Assembly (NCBI RefSeq): GCF_010671605.1
Contig: NZ_JAABOO010000002.1
Coordinates: 248,001 to 312,000 of the forward strand
Direction of reading: 5' to 3'
DNA length: 64,000 nucleotides
From: Leptobacterium flavescens
Lineage (GTDB): Bacteria > Bacteroidota > Bacteroidia > Flavobacteriales > Flavobacteriaceae
The notes beneath the pieces are model-generated. The model was given only the letters and a program-made list of their open reading frames with translations. It had not been told where the DNA came from and ran no database searches. Of this stretch, positions 59,729 to 64,000 are shown piece after piece. Made by a program: the position numbers and the translations under genes. The number at the start of each line of letters is the position of its first letter. The first letter of the stretch is position 1.

Positions 59729-60292
59729 ATGGTGATTTCTGACTCTGATTGGTACAATTTTTTTTATAATCTTTTTTTTAAAACGAATTGGCTCCCATTT
59801 GCTACTTTCGTACTTGCAGGAGTTGTCGCTTATACGAATTATATTAATTCGATAAGAGATCGAAAAGTACATATAGCAGATAAAAGGCAAGAATGGGTTA
59901 ATCGTTTTAGAGAACTTATATCTGAAATTTCGTCTTTGTATAGAAATATTAGGCTATCATTGCGTGTTGGTGAATCCGCAACTTCTACAGAGTTGCGTAT
60001 TTTGATATCCGAATTAAATGCTAAAACATCCTTAGTACTATTAATGTTCGATGCCGATGATCCTAATAGAACTGAACTTTCCGGATTTTTTTCGAACGTT
60101 TTTGCTATTTTAACAAGACAAAGTAGGCAGATTGTAGAAGGAGAAGGAGATGATTTAACAGAAGAGGAATTGAGAAATTTAGACCAAAACTTACTACAGG
60201 AAGAACAGAATATCATTAGAGTTGCCGGCATTGTCATTTCGGAACAGCGTTCAAAAATATCTACCTTGGATAATTCTGATATCTTGATATAA
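59729..60292 (+). CDS. Membrane-anchored helical protein, possible E2 cargo
   Basis: 187 residues; one N-terminal membrane segment (FATFVLAGVVAYTNYI near 25), then helices with DKRQEWVNRFRELISEISSLY (near 50) and an acidic linker (GEGDDLTEEELRNLD). The layout of one membrane anchor with a helical soluble part resembles many small defence or superinfection-exclusion proteins, but the family is unknown. Comes after the 42-bp repeat and before the right dif-like site. Confidence 0.5.
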   Translation: MVISDSDWYNFFYNLFFKTNWLPFATFVLAGVVAYTNYINSIRDRKVHIADKRQEWVNRFRELISEISSLYRNIRLSLRVGESATSTELRILISELNAKTSLVLLMFDADDPNRTELSGFFSNVFAILTRQSRQIVEGEGDDLTEEELRNLDQNLLQEEQNIIRVAGIVISEQRSKISTLDNSDILI

Positions 60293-60336
60293 CATAAGTC
60301 TTAAACACAACACTAATAATTAAACAATATAATTAT

Positions 60337-60570
60337 ATGGCTCATATATTAAAAAACTACGAATTTATCTTCGCTATTTATTTACCGAAAACTAAGTTTA
60401 TCGATTTCAAAGATGATATATATCCTTTTGTTCAGGATCTTCTTCCAACGATAGAGGCACTTTACTTGAAAGAAAAGGATAAGGATTGGGTTGTCTATTG
60501 TAAAGCGGAGAATCATTCCGACTACATGAGATTCTTTGAGAATAAGGATATTAAGATAGTTAACTTATAA
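60337..60570 (+). CDS. Small protein, unknown function, E2 right end
   Basis: 77 residues (MAHILKNYEFIFAIYLPKTK), mixed fold, charged end. Probably co-transcribed with the gene at 59729, 44 bp after its stop. Followed by a terminator-like hairpin. Confidence 0.5.
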   Translation: MAHILKNYEFIFAIYLPKTKFIDFKDDIYPFVQDLLPTIEALYLKEKDKDWVVYCKAENHSDYMRFFENKDIKIVNL

Positions 60571-60579
60571 AACCTAAAA

Positions 60580-60605
60580 GAAGGCCCAATAAAGGTCTTT
60601 TTTTT
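60580..60605 (+). terminator. Terminator-like hairpin at the right end of E2
   Basis: AAGGCC and GGTCTT (one G-T pair) around CAATAAA, then T-rich; just before the dif-like site. Confidence 0.6.
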
Positions 60606-60615
60606 AAAACATCAT

Positions 60616-60643
60616 TTGCACTATAATTTATATTATGTAAAAT
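60616..60643 (+). other. Right dif-like site, candidate chromosomal dif
   Basis: TTGCACTATAA (XerC arm), TTTATA (centre), TTATGTAAAAT (XerD arm): the standard 11-6-11 layout. The XerD arm differs from the Escherichia coli arm TTATGTTAAAT at one base. Its centre matches 38803-38808 and 48482-48487 exactly. It is the best-formed of the sites, so it may be the host dif or its phage-modified copy. If so, the replication terminus lies here. Confidence 0.7.
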
Positions 60644-60683
60644 AGGTTAAATTCTATTCTAACTTCCACCTATTATTCTATAC

Positions 60684-61238
60684 TTAAATAAAAAAATCGT
60701 TTTTGAAAGACCGTGAAAGCGGTACAGTTCGATTATTATTGAGAAAAACGGTCTTCGAATTTATGCGTTTGATATAATTTAAATTAACTATATATGATTT
60801 ATGGCACTGAATAAAATTAGGTGGAAGATCTTCCATAATTTTACTTAGTTTATATCTAACAAAATGTTTCTTGTTGTTTGAAATAAATATATTAAGATAA
60901 TGACCATCTGCTTTAATATACACTAAATCTGATAAGTATAATTTAGTTTTATCCTTTAAAACAATATGATTTTTAATCACCCTTTTTTTCAGAGCATCCA
61001 TTCTTTCCAAGGCTTCACTTTTTTCCTTTTGTAAACGCAAACTTTTTTCTCTATACCAATAAAACAACCCTCCCAAAACAATTAATAGCAAAGCTAAATT
61101 CAAGATTGTACGTTGTAATGAAAGAATCCTAGCGGCCGAAGTAAATGTTTCGTGTTCAAATTTAGTGTTCTGTTTTGAGTATACTTCGTAGAACAACAAT
61201 TGATAAAAGAAGGTGATATAGATTATTTTTCCTTTCAT
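60684..61238 (-). CDS. Membrane-bound LytTR DNA-binding protein
   Basis: 184 residues: hydrophobic N-terminus, a second membrane helix (TILNLALLLIVLGGLFYWYR near 60), a short coiled coil (KEKSEALERMDALKKR), and a C-terminal LytTR domain (about 95-180, with YIKADGHYLNIFIS and FIQCHKSYIVNLNYIKRI). Lacks a receiver domain, so it is probably not controlled by a response-regulator phosphorelay. Confidence 0.8.
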   Translation of the reverse strand: MKGKIIYITFFYQLLFYEVYSKQNTKFEHETFTSAARILSLQRTILNLALLLIVLGGLFYWYREKSLRLQKEKSEALERMDALKKRVIKNHIVLKDKTKLYLSDLVYIKADGHYLNIFISNNKKHFVRYKLSKIMEDLPPNFIQCHKSYIVNLNYIKRINSKTVFLNNNRTVPLSRSFKNDFFI

Positions 61239-61366
61239 TAATAAGTAATTTAAAGACTTACTAATTTATTGATGATATCTATTTGCAATTTAATGATTTA
61301 TCTGATGAGTATGGATTTGAAGAGGAATTTGAATTATTACACCAAATTCCTCTTTTCTAACATTGT

Positions 61367-61759
61367 TTACCACTTGAGGATTCTTTGTTCAAAGTTGTGA
61401 CATACAAAAAGTTTACACATTCTCCCTTTAGCTCTAATTTCTCTCTTCTGAAAGTTGGCACTAATTTCGACCTCCACTCTAGCAAAATCTCCTCCAATGT
61501 TTTCTTTTATTTTTATAGTTGTATTTTTTTTAGTAAGTACAAACCTCCCAATATTAACGCCTAGTAATTTAATGACTAGCATAACTTTTGTAGGAGTTAC
61601 TTTTTCAATACAAACATGGAGATATTGGAATTTCCAACATAAACCTAACGATGTGTCTTCAGGATCAATGATATCTAAATAATTTGATTCTCCTTTGTAT
61701 TCCTTAACAAACTCTTTATCTAATTCTGAAATAATAAAATCTTGTTTTAAACTTTTCAT
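61367..61759 (-). CDS. Hypothetical protein
   Basis: 130 residues, no signal peptide or membrane helix; beta-rich middle (GVNIGRFVLTKKNTTIKIKE) and three Cys. No recognised family. Intergenic 61760-62026 shows nothing. Confidence 0.5.
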   Translation of the reverse strand: MKSLKQDFIISELDKEFVKEYKGESNYLDIIDPEDTSLGLCWKFQYLHVCIEKVTPTKVMLVIKLLGVNIGRFVLTKKNTTIKIKENIGGDFARVEVEISANFQKREIRAKGRMCKLFVCHNFEQRILKW

Positions 61760-62029
61760 GACTTTTAATTTTAATACAATTATCTAATGTTTATATAAAT
61801 CGATTTACATTTCAAAACTATTTGATAAACAACCATTTAATCAAATAAATGTCACAAGTTGAACAAAAAATAACGTGAATAGCAAAAAAGGAGAAATATG
61901 AAGTGCTGCTAAAAAGATATAATAAAATTAAGACAGATTTAAACAACCGCTAACTCCTACTCCTGATAATTATCATAGCCCCTTTTTATAATAGTCAGTA
62001 TCTTTAGGTTTAACCTAAAACCTTTTGTG

Positions 62030-62218
62030 ATGACAACAACCAAAACCACTAAGTATAAAAGCTCCAATGCTATCTATGGCCTTGGCGTTATCGGTGCTGC
62101 CGTATATTACCTTCAGCTGGCCGGAAGTTTTTGGGCCGGACTCCTCGGTTTGCTTAAAGCCTTTGTATGGCCTGCATTCCTGGTATACGAACTCTTTACC
62201 TATTTAAAAGTAGTTTAA
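62030..62218 (+). CDS. Small membrane protein
   Basis: 62 residues from the ATG at 62030 (MTTTKTTKYKSSNAIYGLGV); two hydrophobic helices (GVIGAAVYYLQLAGSF and LLGLLKAFVWPAFLVYEL). It lies just before, and partly in the same frame environment as, the MFS gene, 36 bp ahead of its start. Confidence 0.6.
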   Translation: MTTTKTTKYKSSNAIYGLGVIGAAVYYLQLAGSFWAGLLGLLKAFVWPAFLVYELFTYLKVV

Positions 62219-62253
62219 AAGGAAATGCTGATTTTTTAACCTACATTTGCCCA

Positions 62254-63468
62254 ATGCAAAAAAAGCTTTCCCAGTTTGAGTTTATCGCTTTAATGGCATC
62301 CTTAATGTCGATTGTAGCCCTGGCTATTGATGCCCTGCTGCCTGCACTCGATATTATTGGTGTTTCCATAGCCACAACCAATACCAGCGATAATCAGTTG
62401 CTTATTACCATGATCTTTCTCGGCCTGGGTGTCGGTCCGCTTATTTTCGGCCCCGTATCCGACAGTCTCGGAAGAAAACCTGTGGTATATATGGGATTTG
62501 CCCTTTTTATTATTGCCAGTATCATCTGCGTGCTTTCCGATAACCTTACCACCATGGTTGCCGGACGTATCCTCCAGGGAATCGGGCTATCTGCCCCGCG
62601 TACCATCAGTATTGCCATGATACGCGATACCTATAGCGGCGATTATATGGCCCGGATCGTTTCGTTTGTTACCGTAGTCTTTATTCTCGTACCCATCGTG
62701 GCTCCTGCTGTCGGGAAATTTATCCTGGACCGCTACAGCTGGCAGGCTATCTTTTATGTACAGCTCTTTTTTAGTGTTTTGGTATCGTTCTGGTTCTGGA
62801 AACGACAACCGGAAACCCTTGTGCCGGAACGGCGGGAAAAGTTTACCGCCCGTATCTTTACCAATGGTTTTAAGGAATTGATCAAATACAAGATCACCAT
62901 AGCCTTTACCCTGATCTCAGGTTTTATTGTGGGGTCCTTCCTCGTATATCTCAGTACTTCCCAGCATATTTTTGAGGTACAGTACGAGATGGAAGATAAA
63001 TTCCCCTATATCTTTGCCCTCCTGGCTATTTCCATCGGGACGGCCACCTTTTTAAACGGGACCCTCGTACTGAAATACGGGATGCAAAAGATCATCTCCA
63101 CCTCTATTTACGCTTTTTTCGGGATCTCTCTCCTTTATATTTTACTGTATCACAATGCACCCAATCCGCCGGTATGGGTCCTCCTGAGCTTTTTTGCTTT
63201 GCAGTTCTTTGCTATCGGCTTTATTTTTGGGAACCTGAGGGCCATGGCCATGCAGCCTGTCGGGCATATTGCAGGTATTGCAGCGGCGATTACCGGTTTT
63301 GTTTCCACACTTATGGCGGTACCCATCAGTACGTATATCGGAGCCTTTGTAACCGATAGCGCCCTTCCGCTTTTTATTGGTTTTCTGAGTTGTGCGAGTA
63401 TCTCAATCCTGATCCTCCTCTATCTGAAATGGGATCAAAGAAAAGTAGTTTTAAAAGGAGAAGCTTAA
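62254..63468 (+). CDS. Bcr/CflA-type MFS drug efflux transporter
   Basis: 404 residues from the ATG at 62254 (MQKKLSQFEFIALMASLMSI); the longer open frame overlaps the small gene and is not a leader. Twelve predicted helices; FLGLGVGPLIFGPVSDSLGRKP (near 55-75) is the MFS motif A region and GRILQGIGLSAPRTISIAMIRD (near 105) the conserved 'GRxxQG' motif of Bcr/CflA proton antiporters. Ends with four bases overlapping the next gene. Confidence 0.88.
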   Translation: MQKKLSQFEFIALMASLMSIVALAIDALLPALDIIGVSIATTNTSDNQLLITMIFLGLGVGPLIFGPVSDSLGRKPVVYMGFALFIIASIICVLSDNLTTMVAGRILQGIGLSAPRTISIAMIRDTYSGDYMARIVSFVTVVFILVPIVAPAVGKFILDRYSWQAIFYVQLFFSVLVSFWFWKRQPETLVPERREKFTARIFTNGFKELIKYKITIAFTLISGFIVGSFLVYLSTSQHIFEVQYEMEDKFPYIFALLAISIGTATFLNGTLVLKYGMQKIISTSIYAFFGISLLYILLYHNAPNPPVWVLLSFFALQFFAIGFIFGNLRAMAMQPVGHIAGIAAAITGFVSTLMAVPISTYIGAFVTDSALPLFIGFLSCASISILILLYLKWDQRKVVLKGEA

Positions 63469-64000
63469 TTTCCTTCAAACCAGTCTTTAAAAACACCTAC
63501 TTTTTCCCGGCTTACGACCACATCTTTATCCGTTTTAGCCTTAAGTACCAGTTTCAGGCGCCTGTTAGAATAAACCAGTACATCTTCAATGGCATTGATA
63601 TGCACAATAAAACTGCGGTTGACCCTGAAAAAACTTTTGGGATCCAGTAGCTCCTCCAGAGATTCCAGCTTGTATTCTATCATATACTTCTTTCCGCTGC
63701 TGTTTACCAGGTAGGCATCCCGTCCTTCGGCATAGAAAAAGTCGATGTCCTCGGTCTTTACAGAGTTCAGGTGATTTCCAAGTCGCACCAGAAAACGGTT
63801 TTTATAGGCTTTGCCGGAGATCTTTTTTACAGCCTCCTGCATATTCCCGCCCAGTTGGGAACGCATGGCCTGCAGTTTTTTTAAGGCTTTGGAGAGATCG
63901 GTAAAAGTTACCGGCTTTAGAAGATAGTCTATACTGTTTACCTTAAAGGCATCGATGGCAAATTCGTCGAAAGCAGTCGTAAAGATCACGGGTTTTTCCA
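63465..64000 (-). CDS. LytTR-family response regulator, partial (5' end outside window)
   Basis: The frame enters from the right edge with EKPVIFTTAFDEFAIDAF, the end of a receiver domain (conserved T and Lys in LLKPVTF). It continues to a LytTR domain (FFRVNRSFIVHINAI, NRRLKLVLKA). No start is visible in the window. Convergent with the MFS gene, overlapping its end by 4 bp. Confidence 0.9.
   Translation of the reverse strand, partial: EKPVIFTTAFDEFAIDAFKVNSIDYLLKPVTFTDLSKALKKLQAMRSQLGGNMQEAVKKISGKAYKNRFLVRLGNHLNSVKTEDIDFFYAEGRDAYLVNSSGKKYMIEYKLESLEELLDPKSFFRVNRSFIVHINAIEDVLVYSNRRLKLVLKAKTDKDVVVSREKVGVFKDWFEGN

Larger units (their letters stand above)
48471..60643 (+). mobile_element. Element E2: second tandem tailless-phage-like element, about 12.1 kb
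   Basis: Bounded by dif-like sites at 48471 and 60616. Order: early genes (48718, 49259), II/X-like Rep (49465), repeat-rich intergenic region (51415-51645), small membrane protein, capsid candidate (51798), DCIGASW protein (52803), further small proteins including an Arg-rich one, annexin-like protein (54246), GH24 lysozyme (55050), small membrane protein, holin (55817), spike-like protein (56227), terminator, then a minus-strand early gene set (56927-59010), a GC-rich structured region and end genes (59729, 60337). It shares synteny with E1 but carries different Rep and lysis modules. No integrase. Confidence 0.65.

Noticed and set aside
38792..60643. Inovirus (filamentous phage) identity for E1 and E2
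   Set aside because: E2 has a II/X-like Rep, but neither element has a Zot/gene I ATPase and both have holin and cell-wall enzymes, which filamentous phages do not need.
38792..60643. Tailed prophage remnants
   Set aside because: No terminase, portal, tail or tape-measure gene is present, and gene sizes are small throughout with compact overlaps.
61760..62026. Possible gene before the small membrane protein
   Set aside because: No open frame with a start and protein-like content was found in this gap.
1..64000. CRISPR arrays, tRNA or rRNA genes and insertion sequences
   Set aside because: No regularly spaced repeats, cloverleaf-like genes or transposase genes could be recognised on reading.

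Overview
The window looks like a chromosome segment of a marine or environmental flavobacterium (Bacteroidota, Flavobacteriaceae-like). The signs are LytS/LytTR two-component pairs, many SusD-era style lipoproteins with a Cys just after a hydrophobic leader, promoters of the TTTG-N19-TAnnTTTG type, almost no Shine-Dalgarno sites, a Bacteroidota double-glycine leader peptide, and moderately AT-rich DNA. No tRNA, rRNA, CRISPR array or transposase was seen.

Region 1 (1-34 kb) is mostly host chromosome. It holds a partial HU-like DNA-binding protein gene; a putative AbiC-type abortive-infection gene between 27-bp direct repeats; a leishmanolysin-like lipoprotein; a serine hydrolase with a TPR tail; and a LytS/LytTR pair. 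Then comes a 16-kb block of secreted proteins: two paralogous serine hydrolases, a formylglycine-generating-enzyme-like protein, and seven WD40-like/TolB-like propeller proteins (six clear lipoproteins, one of them broken by a stop codon). This block appears to have grown by duplication and surrounds a second LytS/LytTR pair, whose regulator gene has left a decayed copy nearby. Next are gamma-glutamyltransferase, a 1075-residue sortilin/VPS10-like propeller protein, an FG-GAP protein, a dienelactone hydrolase, a DUF1919-like protein and a small HAD-phosphatase pair.

Region 2 (34-61 kb) is accessory DNA and the most interesting part. Two small, tailless-phage-like elements, here called E1 (about 38.8-48.48 kb, 9.7 kb) and E2 (about 48.48-60.63 kb, 12.1 kb), lie head to tail. 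The three boundaries (38792, 48471, 60616) carry dif-like XerC/XerD sites that share the same 6-bp centre TTTATA; the right-hand one is close to a canonical chromosomal dif. No integrase is encoded, so use of the host XerCD is the simplest reading, and the window probably contains the replication terminus. E1 and E2 share gene order and several homologous structural proteins: a 'DCIGASW' family membrane protein, an annexin-like small protein, a 3-TM holin and a C-terminal 'HWVN' spike-like protein. They differ in the other modules: E1 has a HUH-type Rep and an M23 endopeptidase, E2 a filamentous-phage II/X-like Rep and a GH24 lysozyme. Neither has a terminase, portal, tail or Zot-like ATPase. 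The likely capsid genes, an Arg-rich 56-residue protein and the genome size point to flavobacterial ssDNA phages such as FLiP (Finnlakeviridae) or relatives, but this is inference.

Upstream of E1 are a 59-residue double-glycine leader Cys-rich peptide, a DinB-like protein, a cargo-like gene that shares a 42-bp upstream repeat with the last genes of E2, and an AraC regulator next to a dialkylglycine-decarboxylase-like enzyme, with further dif-like half-sites between them. Region 3 (61-64 kb) returns to host genes: LytTR proteins and a Bcr/CflA-type MFS exporter.
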